Assembly: GCA_914767715.1 (NCBI GenBank)
Contig: OU612066.1
Span: forward strand, 18,758,283 to 18,822,282
Length of the DNA stretch: 64,000 nucleotides
From: Membranipora membranacea
Lineage: Eukaryota; Bryozoa; Gymnolaemata; Cheilostomatida; Membraniporidae
Direction of reading: 5' to 3'
The notes beneath the pieces are model-generated. The model made no database searches, was not told the DNA's origin, and worked only from the letters and a program-made list of their open reading frames with translations. Below are positions 14,401 through 25,577 of this stretch, one piece after another. Position 1 is the stretch's first letter. Each line of letters opens with the position of its first letter. The position numbers and the translations under genes are program-made.

Positions 14401-17284
14401 TTTTTCTACGTGTACGTGTACTTGTACGTGTACGTGTATGTGTACTTGTACTTGTACTTGTACTTGTACGTGTACTTGTACGTGTACGTGTACTTGTACG
14501 TGTACTTGTACGTGTATGTGTACTTGTACTTGTACTTGTACTTGTACTTGTACGTGAACTTGTACGTGTACTTGTACTTGTTCTTGTACTTGTACGTGTA
14601 CGTGTACGTGTACGTGTACTTGTACTTGTACGTGTACTTGTACTTGTACTTGTAACACAGTTTTGTTTAAATTGAAGTGTTAGAAGAAATGATATTCAAA
14701 CCGTACTATAATAATGAGACCGAGGCAGAGTTCTTTCTCCTGCAATTGTGCATCGGCAAAGCTTATCAATGGTACGGCACAATATTCTATGCTAATATTT
14801 TAGTGCCTGGCTAGCGGATCGCTTCAATGAGACAGTACGTACACTCAGCAATAGAATACATGCTATAACACACCTCGATATGGAAATGACTGAAGATCTA
14901 CAAGTAAGTAAAGTTATGATGATCCAATCTACAGCTATGAAGGATACTTATATAAGGGTTTCTCTCCCTGACTGCATAGCTTACTTGCATCCTAATGATA
15001 ATTATGATTATTATACACTCTTTCATGATATCATATTATAATGTCTTCACAAGAAGACATAGACTAAAGGGTTGTGAAATATTATAGAAGCGAAAATTGA
15101 AAACAAGTATTGTACTAATATGTGTTACTAATATCACATTGCTGCCCTTTTATATTATTCAGATACAGAATTATGGTATAGGTGGTCAGTATGAACCTCA
15201 TTGTGACCACGCTAGGGTAAGTTGTCTTCTCCCCCCCCCACTTAACTCATTTTAATCCAACTTCTGGGCTTCTTGTTACAATAACTAAATAAGAGACTTC
15301 CACTGAATGTTCAACTGTATCACTGTATGTTATGAGATAACCGCACCCCCCCCCCCCCCAGATATCGGAATGTTCTATGGCACTTCTACAGAAAACTAAA
15401 CGAGAATAATAATGTACTTCTTCAAACAAACCACTAATGAAGTGAATGTGTTACTCTTCCTTGTGCCCTGCATCTCTATTTTCCTACTTTAAACTCTTCA
15501 TCTCTCTCCCCAACCTTTCACGTAGGACTTCTTGTTGTATGTGCTCAATTTTCTTATTTCTCAACGAGTGTCAACATTACCAATTTGTAGGAAGACCAAG
15601 TTAGTGAAACTTTCCCTGAAGATGAAGGGAATAGAATTGCAACTCTGATATTATATGTAAGTTAGATGTGGCTGGGAACACTTTGGTGCTTTGGTTACTG
15701 GGGATAACACAAGCCAGATTTATATGTTGTAACATAACAATCACAGCTATTAATATAAACTACAATGTTGCTTTATTATAGAAACGCCATGACACTAAAG
15801 TATTTGAGGATTGGAGAGGTAATCGTATAGCTACATGGCTAGTTTATGTAAGTCTCATTAAGTGGGCTGTCTGAATATATGTGTTTTATATGTATGACTT
15901 TTGCATGTCCATCGACTGAGTTTGTTACTGTCAGTTATTATTTAAGTTTAATGTACAGCGGGCTCTGTCGGTTTGTAGCGTATATTGACCATAGACCAGA
16001 CCATAGACCAGTTTTGTCTATGATATTGACTCTCCAAAAGCTCTGTCAAAATTGAATCAATATGATAGTGAGTAATAATAGTAATAACTAATATGGCACA
16101 TTAGTTGGGCATCTTTTAAATATAAAACTGTCACAATTGTCATTTTACTGTTATATGCTGGGTGAACAGTCCTGTTGCTGTTTGCTTGAGCCATGAATAT
16201 ATCTTCTCAGTGTGGCAGCATCAATCATGAGGATTAGGTCTCAACAGCTTCAATTAACCCCCCCCCCCCCCCCCAGGTCTTTCATTTAGTACGGGCCCAA
16301 AATCCTCGCTCTATTAGGCTATCAATCAGACAATTTTGTTGATATAATCTTTACTAAAAATATATATCATTCAGCAAGAAGTCAGTACTGTTGAAACGAA
16401 ACCTCTGTCATTTGCTCAGCAAAGAACAATCAAAGAATTATTTCAACAATTTAAATTAACCCCAGCCCACCCTGCGGAAGATATTGATTGCTGACCTTTC
16501 CAATGTACTATTATTTTGTAACATCGCAGACTTAGCATACTAGTCTTAGGCTTTCACACCTTGCACCAAAGGGAATAAATGAGATGTTCAGCCCGTAGGC
16601 TTGTATTGATCGAGATGATATTTTTGTTTACAGTTCACAGATGTGGATGCAGGAGGTAATACAGTATTTACACAAATAGGTGCTAAAGTTCCTCCCAAAA
16701 AGGTGGGTATCTTGGATATGATTTGCTATGTCAAAGCAACAGAAAGTGGCCAAGACATTTGTTGGCCCTAGTGAGTGTTAACATATGTTGATATTGTTGT
16801 GTCGAGATAGTGTTTATATATATATAGAGTGTATGTTCTTGCGTTGTTATTCAATAAGCTAGTTATGTTGTGATGTTTTATTTCAGGGGGCTGCTGCGTT
16901 TTGGTTTAACCTGATGCCAGATGGAGAGGGAGATGAGAGAACCAGACACGCTGGATGTCCCGTCTTATCAGGATCTAAATGGGGTACGCCTTGCCATCTA
17001 ACTGTTAACGCAAACTTGCTTGTATTAGATAGGAGTATTTGCCCTTGGAAAGAGATGTCAGATAAGATGTGACTGCTATAAAACAAGTACAAGATCGCTC
17101 CCAATTGACATCTTAGAGGGTTTTTCTGGTGTGTCATATAATACAATAGTCTATCAAGATATTCATATTTTGTTTCTCTGATGATTAAGTATGTGTATTT
17201 TCACTTTTAGTGGCTAACAAATGGTTTCATGAGAGAGGTCAGGAGTTTATGAGACCATGTGGTCTATCACCAGACATCTACTAG
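5489..17284 (+). CDS. P4HA: Prolyl 4-hydroxylase alpha subunit (collagen P4H), complete, with alternative exons
   Basis: Hydroxylates proline in procollagen X-Pro-Gly repeats in the ER, using 2-oxoglutarate, O2, Fe(II) and ascorbate; it works as a tetramer with PDI. Exons: 5489-5655, 7425-7579, 8313-8477, 10964-11124 or 11928-12088, 12468-12569, 13018-13173, 13513-13689, 14109-14179, 14804-14903, 15163-15216, 15591-15656 or 15782-15847, 16634-16702, 16887-16983, 17211-17284. With one exon of each alternative pair the protein is 537 aa, the usual family length. Residues 1-17 are a signal peptide (MFKSLLIIVLLSAPAWC). The N-terminal dimerisation region follows, then the TPR-like peptide-binding domain (~163-250). 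The catalytic 2OG-Fe(II) dioxygenase domain is C-terminal: Fe ligands His431 and Asp433 (EPHCDHAR) and His502 (RTRHAGCPVL), and the 2-oxoglutarate-binding Lys512 (SGSKW). The C-terminus (KWFHERGQEFMRPC) is typical. All phases agree. Confidence 0.94.
7705..7722. repeat. Poly-G run (18 G) in P4HA intron 2
   Basis: Uninterrupted run of 18 G in an otherwise AT-rich intron; one of several similar runs in the window. Confidence 0.9.
10110..10190. repeat. Tandem repeat, 34-bp period, about 2.4 copies
   Basis: Unit begins CTATGGATTTAGCCATAGAC and continues AAAATGTGTTTTG. Each unit carries an internal inverted pair, CTATGG/CCATAG, so the array can fold. Located in P4HA intron 3. A shorter related motif (ACCATAGACC twice, then GTCTATG) occurs at about 15988-16021. 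Confidence 0.85.
10964..11124 (+). CDS. P4HA: P4HA alternative exon 4a (peptide-substrate-binding domain)
   Basis: 161 nt, entered in phase 1 and left in phase 0, flanked by ...CTTGTAG and GTGAGC. Encodes 54 residues including AHDCFDVGVHAHNNGDYYH and ETVLDHLAFACYN. It aligns along its whole length with exon 4b (21 of 54 identical by my count) and with the same single segment of vertebrate P4HA1, so the two exons are homologous alternatives and not consecutive sequence. Confidence 0.88.
11928..12088 (+). CDS. P4HA: P4HA alternative exon 4b (peptide-substrate-binding domain)
   Basis: 161 nt, the same length and phases as exon 4a, flanked by ...TGATTAG and GTGAGT. Encodes AQDCFYLGRHAYHRADWHH ... 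PEVLDYLSYAAAM. It keeps the DCF-x-x-G, WM-x-x-x-LD and VLD-x-L landmarks; VLDYLSYA looks closer to vertebrate P4HA1 than exon 4a does. Joining 4a to 4b puts 4b in the wrong frame and meets a TAA within about 20 codons, so a transcript with both would be truncated. This argues for mutually exclusive use. Confidence 0.88.
12803..12887. repeat. Perfect 18-bp inverted repeat in P4HA intron
   Basis: GTCGGGATAGCTGGTAGT at 12803-12820 is matched exactly in inverse at 12870-12887, with a loop of 49 nt. It lies between the exon encoding QGNTRHARYW and the exon encoding ILSENEEL. It could be a small MITE remnant or a local RNA structure. Confidence 0.75.
13757..13821. repeat. Tandem repeat, 19-20 bp period, about 3.3 copies
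   Basis: Unit AGAGTCCGGATACCACCCA repeated three times with a one-base variation in spacing, then a partial copy. Preceded by the related sequence GGTATACCC. In a P4HA intron. Confidence 0.88.
14403..14654. repeat. Hexanucleotide-type satellite (TGTACK)n, about 250 bp
   Basis: Some forty consecutive hexamers alternating TGTACT and TGTACG with very few deviations. It is open in several frames on both strands, which produces spurious Val/Leu/Tyr/Cys/Thr repeat ORFs. In the intron between the P4HA exons ending at 14179 and starting at 14804. Confidence 0.95.
15346..15359. repeat. Poly-C run (14 C)
   Basis: Homopolymer run in the P4HA intron just before exon 12a. Confidence 0.9.
15591..15656 (+). 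CDS. P4HA: P4HA alternative exon 12a (catalytic domain)
   Basis: 66 nt, phase 0 at both ends, flanked by TTTGTAG and GTAAGT. Encodes 22 residues, EDQVSETF then PEDEGNRIATLILY, immediately after the His-X-Asp exon. It carries the conserved GNRIAT core and corresponds to the same residues as exon 12b. Confidence 0.87.
15782..15847 (+). CDS. P4HA: P4HA alternative exon 12b (catalytic domain)
   Basis: 66 nt, phase 0 at both ends, 125 nt downstream of exon 12a. Encodes KRHDTKVFEDWR then GNRIATWLVY. It shares GNRIAT, the Phe at position 8 and the final Tyr with 12a (8 of 22 identical), and is equivalent to the single segment ending GNRIATWLFY in vertebrate P4HA1. Both exons together would keep the frame but duplicate 22 residues, which no family member has to my knowledge. 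Confidence 0.87.
16258..16274. repeat. Poly-C run (17 C)
   Basis: Homopolymer run in the P4HA intron after exon 12b, directly followed by AGG. Confidence 0.9.
16375..16494 (+). CDS. Possible alternative terminal exon of P4HA
   Basis: An acceptor (TATCATTCAG) is followed in phase 0 by 39 open codons (QEVSTVETKPLSF ... AHPAEDIDC) and a TGA, then an AATAAA at 16574-16579. Splicing exon 12a/12b to it would give a P4HA protein lacking the second Fe-binding His and the 2-oxoglutarate-binding Lys. An open frame of this length in one chosen phase has an appreciable chance of being random, and I recognise no domain, so this is only a candidate. Confidence 0.22.
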   Translation, partial: QEVSTVETKPLSFAQQRTIKELFQQFKLTPAHPAEDIDC

Positions 17285-17627
17285 ACTACTGCCGAGACAC
17301 AGGTCATTGAGGTTGAAATTATAGGTAATATTATTAGACGCAATCATGTCGGGTTTAATTTATATTGTCATGCAATCTCCGTTTTATTTTACCTTCGGTG
17401 CTTGTGCAAAAGATCTGATATCATCCAGCCATAATAATAGTCTTGTCCAACACCAGAATAACATACGAATACATATGAATATGATGCATGGTTTTTGTTC
17501 GTTTTGCATTTGAGGTTTTTTGAGTACAGCGCATCAAGTATCTATTATCATAAGGATCATAATCTAGCTTCATTTCCTGTTTCCGTTATCTCTCAACGGG
17601 TTTGATGGTATTTTTGTTCTTGTGATT

Positions 17628-17633
17628 AATAAA
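17628..17633 (+). terminator. Polyadenylation signal for P4HA
   Basis: AATAAA 344 nt after the P4HA stop codon, the first canonical signal downstream in the 3'UTR. Placement fits an ordinary 3'UTR. Confidence 0.55.
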
Positions 17634-18742
17634 TGAAGCTGATATTACCAACAAGTATTCTAGGTGTGCCTGCATTTTTCTAATTCTATGTTTAGGTATA
17701 AAAGAATTCTTCATTTAAATAATATATATAATATCACACACAGAGTGCGACTTTATTTTGCTGGCTGAAGTTTCATCGGCATAAATCTGCCTTAACAATA
17801 ACTTGGATACATCGCAAGTTGTTCATTGATAGAAACTTGGAAATTGAAAGAATAATAAAATAATAGTCGAAATAGATTAGTATAACGTAACTGACTACCT
17901 TCCTCCAACATTTACCCCTTGATGGTTTCTCTATCCAGGGCAGGTGGCGCAATATTTGCACGCAAAGGGTAGATTTCTGGAACAACAGTACAACAATCAA
18001 ATAATTCTCAATAATCACAGTCTTTATTGTTTGTCTAAATCATCAGTCGACAGAACTCGAAAAAGAATTCGAAATCACAAATAATCACAATAATAAATGG
18101 TACAATGGTATAATCTGAAAGGAAAAAACTTAACAACAGGATAGAAGTGTATTGATGAATTATAGTGGTACTGGTGATATGGAGACTAAGGAAATAAGAT
18201 TATGGTATTGCATCCAGTTGGATTGCTCATGGTATGAATTTGGAATGAGTAAAGATGATTTAAAAATTGCCTAGTTCAGAAATAAGTCAATGTAATATAC
18301 ATATCATATCCTAATTATGGTGTACCATTTGGACTGAACGCTGTATATGTATAAGTATTTTGGTCAAGTGGGTTAATATTTCCTAATATCACACTGAATA
18401 ACTTATGGCAAACAACAGACTTGAGATTTATTGGCTTAATTAAATTTTATACCTATACGAGCATGAAACTATCAGCCTCCTCGTAATAATATACTGCGGA
18501 TGAGAAGCGAAAACGTGGATTAGTTATTAGAATAAAGTTTGGTAAAAACCTTGAGGTTATTTCCAATTTTCATTTAAACAAGCTGTTAACAACCAATAGG
18601 ATGTTCAATTAAACTCCTAGATCAAAAGATATTCAGAATGACCTCATGAAGCTCATAACTCAGAATTAGTCCTCAATCTGCAACACAGAACACGAGATGG
18701 CTGAATACTCTCCACTCATAGTTTGCTGTTCGCCACAGGTAG
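17634..18742. other. Convergent 3' region between P4HA and IDH
   Basis: The two genes point toward each other, with about 1.46 kb between stop codons. No coding exon is visible. It should contain the end of the P4HA 3'UTR and the IDH 3'UTR; minus-strand AATAAA sequences at 18028-18023 and near 17750 are candidate IDH polyadenylation signals. Confidence 0.5.
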
Positions 18743-21700
18743 TCAACTAGACATCTTGGTGTTCATGTTTTCAGCAATCTTATCAAGAAATTCAAATGTA
18801 TTCAAGTAGTCCTCACGCTTCACACTAGAAATAAAAGTAAACTTATGTTGGACATCCTAATGGACAGTGCTTCTCAAGATCACTGTGTAAGAAATATAAT
18901 ATTACAGGTTTGGAATTAAGTTGTCTAGAGTCGTCTCCTCTTTGAACATTGTGTTCAGAGAGTAGATAACTATCCATTACACAACTTTTCCTAAGTGCAT
19001 GTAGGAAGGATACATGTGCATATTTGTATCACTCAAGTGCCAATGAAATATAACATGAGGGCACATAGGACACAAGGCCACATAACACATGGCCATACGA
19101 CTGACACATATCCTAGCTTTGTCAGCTATTTAAAAACTTAGGCAGTCTGGGCAATCTTTTCAGGGGAAAAAATATTTACAGATCTAATATAGAAGCATTA
19201 CAGATCATACAGTGGTGCCTTCATAGGCCCACTGTATTAGATTATAAACCACAATGAAATGAGCGGATATACAAATAAACTTATCAATCATAGAAAACTA
19301 GGGCATGAAGTATCGATTCGGTGAGGATGTATACTATACTTCACTATAACTAGCCAAAAATACATCAGTGTTAAAACTATTCTGATATTTTATGTTTTCA
19401 CAAGATATACAAACCTGCTCATTCCTTTGATGCAGATTGCCAAGTCCTTAGTCATAAAGCCAGTCTCTATGGTATCAATACATACAGCTTCCAGAGTCTC
19501 GGCAAACTTCAGCAGATCAGCATTGTTGTCCAGATTGGCTCTGTGGGCCAAACCACGAGTCCAAGCAAAGATAGAGGCTTAAATACAAACAAAGAGAATC
19601 CTTATCATCAAATAAACCCGCTGATCAGTTTGATTGAAATAAAACATGCAGAGACAAGATTTTTAAATGCATGTGAATATTATAAGATTGGTGTGACACA
19701 GAAAATTCCACTGTACTATGAACTCCAAAGCTATTATGTCAACATGCCACTGTGACTTGATTGCTATTTAATACTACATCTCGGTAAAATGATAACACCA
19801 GCATAAACAGTGACACATTCACAAGTCTATATTATATGATTTTCACAGCAACAACAGAGTCGGTTATGTAGCTACTTTTTTGTAAGACATTTTTCGATGC
19901 TATTATAGGAGGTGCCCCAGGTGGTTAATACACTTCTATGCAGCCCTGCAAGTGTCAAACATTCTGTGAACCTACAGTAGCTCTAAAAGTACAGCCCCCC
20001 CTCCCCCCCTCCCGCACATGGTACCAGTATGCCTTAACTTGCCCACGACCGTACATCACACAAAACAATCTCACACTTGAGAACCAGTATTCCAAAGCAA
20101 TTGGACCGGGTCATAAGAAGGCTTCAACCAAATTTAGATATTGCATTATAACCAATAACAACCAAAACCAATATCACTTACCTATGGGATTGGTTGAGGT
20201 TTCCTTGCCTTGCTGATGGAATCGGTAGTGCCTGGTAACAGTACCGTGAGCAGCCTCAGCCTCCACAGTCTTACCATCCGGACAGATTAATACACTAGTC
20301 ATCATACCAAGCGATCCATAACCTGTTACAGTAATAGATAATTAAACCGCCGGCTACAACTTATTCTCCTGAAAACCAATGCATTGAGGGGATTGAGGGG
20401 AACGAGAAACATGATATAACATACAAATATAACATATAAATATATAACATATAAATATATAACATAGGCCGTATTATCAGCTTAAGATTCGTTTGAGAAT
20501 CAAGATACTGTAAGGGACATGGTATATCTACCCTGATGGAAATCATGAGGGTCCAGATTTAAAGCCTGGTGTCCAATTGCAGAACACAATCACAAGAGTC
20601 TAAAGACTCTTGAAGTTCACAGTTGGAACCAATTCCCCAGTACGAGTCTTGCAGCTGGTGTGCAAATATCTTAAACTTGTATTATTGTGGTTCACAATTA
20701 ATTGTAGAATGATCAGAGATTTAATTAAAGTCCAAGTCCAATGATAAAATATACAGCAAAATCTCAGCCCTATGGTTCACTAGATTGAGTGAGATATCAG
20801 AATTCTTGCAAGACCTGCAAGAGTCTTAAGACTGTTGAGTTTTTGTGGTTCAGAATTGCAGAACTGTCGAGACCCAAAACCTTGCAATTTTCCTGCAATT
20901 GGGAACCAGGCTCTAAGAACACACAATGCATATGTTGTAATGTGACTGATCACTTCAACTAGTATACTTTTTATAATACATGACAACCGAACTCTGACTG
21001 GGCACCAGCAGTAGCAGACAGCAAAACATTTTATGGCGGGTGATTAGTAGAGTGACTGATCTATAGTACCATTGTTTAAGTCGTAGAGAGGAATGTGTGA
21101 CTTACCCTGTGCGACTGAATCAGACTGTACATCGCCATCATAGTTCTTACATGCCCACACAAATCCACCTTCACTCTTCATAGCATAAGCCACCATATCA
21201 TCAATGAGTCTGTGCTCATACCAGATACCTGCCGCCTCAAACTTTGCCTTATAGCCGTCACTACAACAATCGTATGCGTAAACAAAATACGATGTGGAAG
21301 AAATAGTTTGGTAATAATTACAACGTGGAGGGGAGGGTTTGTTTGGTTATATTGAGCATATGGATGGTAAATTTCGGTCAAAAGTTGATATAGTTTTGGT
21401 ATGTGGTTAGATTGGTCATTATTTGAAATATTTTGCTAGCGAAGAAAACTTCTTTCAGGGCATACACTTCTACAGGAGGTCTTAGCTGATAATAAAATAC
21501 AATAGAAGTCAAATTACAGGATGAGCTAATTACAATGCTCATTGCTGTCTGAGTTTGTAATTATCTGAGATTTTACTTATATGTGATTGGTCTATCATAC
21601 CAATAGCACACTAATTGTTTCAGCTAATTACCCAGTGGCTTCTAACAGTGGGACTTACTGCTTTACTCATATATAAATGCCCAGGCAGAATTATATCTAT

Positions 21701-23153
21701 TTTGATGTAATAAATCATTCAAATAAGTTAAAAGGAAGTAAATAAGGAAAAAAGCCAACAGTTCTTTCATGAATTTTTTTTCTGGATATGGATTTAGAAT
21801 GATACCTGGCCATGGAAAAAGATTTAATATGTGAACGAAATTGAAGATGCATGAAGGTATATGTTCAAAAGTGACTTGCCTCTCGTATATCTCAGCAAAG
21901 ATATCTTTAAACCTGCCGTCGTACTTCTTCAGAATGGTATTTTTGGTACTCAGGTAAAGTGGCCATACCTTCTGCAGAGCAAATGTCATCGAACTCCGAG
22001 CAAAGTCACGAATCGACTAGAGAAGAACAAATGAACATAATACTGTGTGCATTGATAAAATGGATACCAAGCATACAAATTAGGATTGCTACCTCAAGTT
22101 TAGCCTGTCAGGACAAGCTTGGTAAGATTGTAGTACTCATCCGCAAGAAAGTACAGTCACCAAATTTAACAGTTTTGGGAAAATAGATCTGTTGGAAGCG
22201 CAAACAACAAAAAGTTCATGGCCGTGCGTCAGTCAAAGTCCAAAGAGTTTGTGAGCAGAGAAAGATTGGAATCCACATGTGAAAAGCTTCATCACAAATT
22301 GATCAATCATTTACTTCTATGAAAATTGACAACATAGAGGTCAAAGTAGAGTAATATATCCTTACTCTGTGGTAATTCAATCACCTGATCCATCACAACA
22401 TCGTACAACAATCCGTAATAACTATGTGCAAAGTCCACTTACAAATCTATCTTATCAGTCACTGACCAGTGTCTTGTATTAATTTCCGATAATAGTATAA
22501 CCTAGGCATTGAATGCTCAGGATGTTAGACCATTTATAAAACATCAACGTAGAACATCCAATTGATGGCAGAATTAACAGGGTCATTTTCCTAATAATCT
22601 TAGGCTTAGACTATCAATAAACTTATCACGCCACAAACAATAACAAATTTGGTGCTCACAGCAACTAACATTGAACAAATCATAAGCCAATACATTCTCA
22701 ACAATGTAGGAATCTTGTTTTATTTATGTAGTTTAGTAGGCACTGGGCACCTTGTATTATATGTGTTTTTTCTATGGGCGACGCCTCCTTCGAGATTCAG
22801 ATACGCATAATAAAGGGTGACATGAGTATCATCCCTATGATCTGTCGGCTCCTTCCCAAAACATATCTAGTATTGTCTTAACAATTCAATCATCAATCTT
22901 ACCAGACACCACAGTTTAAAGAACACGAAGAAAGGAGTGTCAGTGATAGAATATTGCCGCGCATTATCTGTGACAGTGTGACAGAGATACTTACAGCGTC
23001 AGTATTGAACATTCCCATAGATACGCCTCCTCCCTTTGTGAACTCATGTACGACGTACTTAATCGGTTCTCCACCGTCGGCTGGGGTAAAGCTCATCTCT
23101 ACTTTACCATTACCAGGGACAACAAAGTCAGTCGCCTTATACTATAAACACAT

Positions 23154-23194
<41 letters not shown>

Positions 23195-25577
23195 TATACG
23201 AGTGAATACAGTGTCAGAGTGAATTTAAGAAGCCATGTCAGTCAAATGGCTTCTTTGATTTATAGACGGACATGGAAAAGGTGTTATAGCTAATATTGCT
23301 GTATTTGATTTCATATAAAGTGCCTACCAGGTGATACCAATAATACATAATAAGTGGATGTATGGTAAGTCGGGCAGTTACTTATGATGAAGTTTTGTAT
23401 GATTGGCATGGTGAACATTTCCATCGCTCTTCTGGGAATGAATTATTGATAGCGCTAAGAAATGAGTGCTGCCCTTAACATGCTTTGATCTTTGTGTATT
23501 CTTTAATTGATAGCAAACAATCAACATTGGACTGAAGCGAGACAAAAAATTTGCTATGCAGTTTTTTTTTAAATGGTTATAGAATGCAGACATCCTGCTT
23601 GCACTGTTGCACATATTGAGAGTGTCCGATTGTGAAATGACAGAAGGTGACTGTTTCTGCCATGTCATGTTCCAAAGCATAAATGTAGCAATAAAAGCAA
23701 TTCGTTGGTATCGATCAATCACGAAATATATATGGCCACATCTGAGGATTTTGTGAGTGAAGGCTTCCTTTCCTACACAATCGGCATAGAATCACATGTG
23801 ATTTGGCATACTGTGTAGCAAAAGACTAAATGACCATTGCTAGACAGTTGAGAAGAATCTTAATGTACATACAGTTGGTATAAGATATTGCTATCAAAAA
23901 ATGCGGAGGAGACAAACTGCTAGCTACCTGATCTCCGTAAGCATGGCGACCAACTACTATGCTCTTTGTCCAGCCGGGTACGAGGCGCGGAATATTCTTA
24001 CAGATGATGGCTTCTCTGAATACTGTACCACCTAGTATGTTTCTGATAGTACCATTTGGGGATTTCCACATTTTCTTCAAGTTGAACTCTACAATACATG
24101 CCAAAAACTGGAGAAATGACATATAGTACTCTATCTTAACATTGAATGAAGTACCAGGTATAGCTAAACTAATTACAGTGCTCCTGAGTTGAGGAAGCAT
24201 AGTTATTCGATTAGTGGGCATACAGAAGTTCCCACTAGCAGACAGACAATGGCTCCCAACAGGAGGCGTAATGCAATGACATTCAAAACCACTTAGTCAT
24301 GTGGTGGACCGGCACATATAAAATCAATTCTATTGCACTCACTGTGTTGCCTAGGAGAGCAAAATGTGCTAGTAACAAATGAGAATGCATAATAAATGTA
24401 TGCATACCTTCAACTCTCTTCTCATCAGGGGTGATGGTGGCACATTTGATTCCTACATTGTACTTGGCGATGGCATTTGCACACTCCACAGTTACTGCAA
24501 TATGTGAAATGAAAACAATGGAAGAGTTTAAGCCGTGTCTGTTTATCACCTTGACTTATTTCGTAACTCATATCATGTCATTTACTACAAGGTATACTAC
24601 CATGAGTCACGACTCTTACATATTAAAGGTAAATAAACAAAATGAGAAAAGAGATTTTGATAACTTGTGGGTCGTAAAGTTTGTTTATGATTATCATTGT
24701 GTGCAATATATAAAGTAAGTAATGATATAGTCAGGTAATACAGCAATCACACACTTGAATCAAGAAACAGAACAATCCTTTGCTAGCTAGTTTACATTTG
24801 ATGCATTTGGCCACCAAATGCAGGGAGATGTTGTGGACTTATTCAACTCCACCTATACATCATGTCTGACAAGAGAGGGTGGTAAAGCATTAACTGAAAA
24901 AGCATCCTACCACTTTAATTATCAATTAAAGCCAAATTAGATACTTTAAGTAATATGGCTGTCAACTACCTTGATCACCAGTTGCATCTCTGTTCTGAAT
25001 ACTCAGATCATAAGAGTGAAAGTTATCTCCAAATTCGATCCACGGAAATATAAGCTTCTCTTTAATCAGATCCCAAATTATCCTATAATAGCATAGAGGG
25101 TGCAAGCTTGTTTGAGTGGTCAACTAAAAACTGTATACTATGTACATCTGTATTGCTTATGACAGGACCTTCACTAAAAGGCAGAAAACGGGTCATGCCC
25201 CGCAATCCGCTGAAATCTGCCTTATCTTCCATAACGCAGCGAAGATATTTTAAAACCCAGAAGCAGACTGTTAAAAAATTAACATGGACTAAGGATGTCA
25301 TTTGAAACCCAAACGCTGCCTTTTAAATAAATAATTTATCTTTTATTAAATACCTGGTCATTTCATCACCCTGCATCTCCACAACAGGTCCACCTGAAAA
25401 GAGAAAAAATTATGTGATGTTACAAGTTCAGTCAGGGGTGAAAATTGGCCTAGAAACAAAGACAAATCTAGATGCAAGCATTGGCGGCCGTTGAGTGTTG
25501 AGCATGATCATGTTGCCAATATTATCGATCGGACACACCAAGCAGTTAGAGACACACTTACTTTTAATCTTGGACAT
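18743..25577 (-). CDS. IDH1: NADP-dependent isocitrate dehydrogenase, cytosolic type, complete
   Basis: Converts isocitrate and NADP+ to 2-oxoglutarate, CO2 and NADPH. Exons in transcript order: 25577-25562, 25393-25354, 25082-24970, 24494-24408, 24088-23928, 23141-22995, 22016-21880, 21260-21106, 20322-20182, 19577-19415, 18824-18743; 413 aa, against 414 in human IDH1. The start is [19 protein letters not shown] with no mitochondrial presequence, so the cytosolic form is likely. Visible landmarks: [31 protein letters not shown] (substrate site); the active-site Arg133 in [30 protein letters not shown]; the metal-binding stretch around [16 protein letters not shown]; and the NADP-binding [11 protein letters not shown]. 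The C-terminus ends MNTKMSS and lacks a peroxisomal SKL-type signal. The intron after 21880 uses a GC donor (AG|GCAAGT), the only choice that keeps the frame. Without phylogeny I cannot exclude an IDH2-derived paralogue that lost its presequence. Confidence 0.94.
23160..23186. repeat. (TA)n microsatellite
   Basis: About 13 TA units in the IDH intron just upstream (transcript sense) of the exon starting at 23141. Confidence 0.9.

Noticed and set aside
14350-14675. Val/Leu-, Tyr/Val- and Cys/Thr-repeat reading frames on both strands
   Set aside because: They are direct products of the TGTACK hexamer array, which is open in several frames; the array lies in a P4HA intron.
24431-24718. 95-codon plus-strand frame
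   Set aside because: Antisense to an IDH exon and running into intron; no independent evidence.
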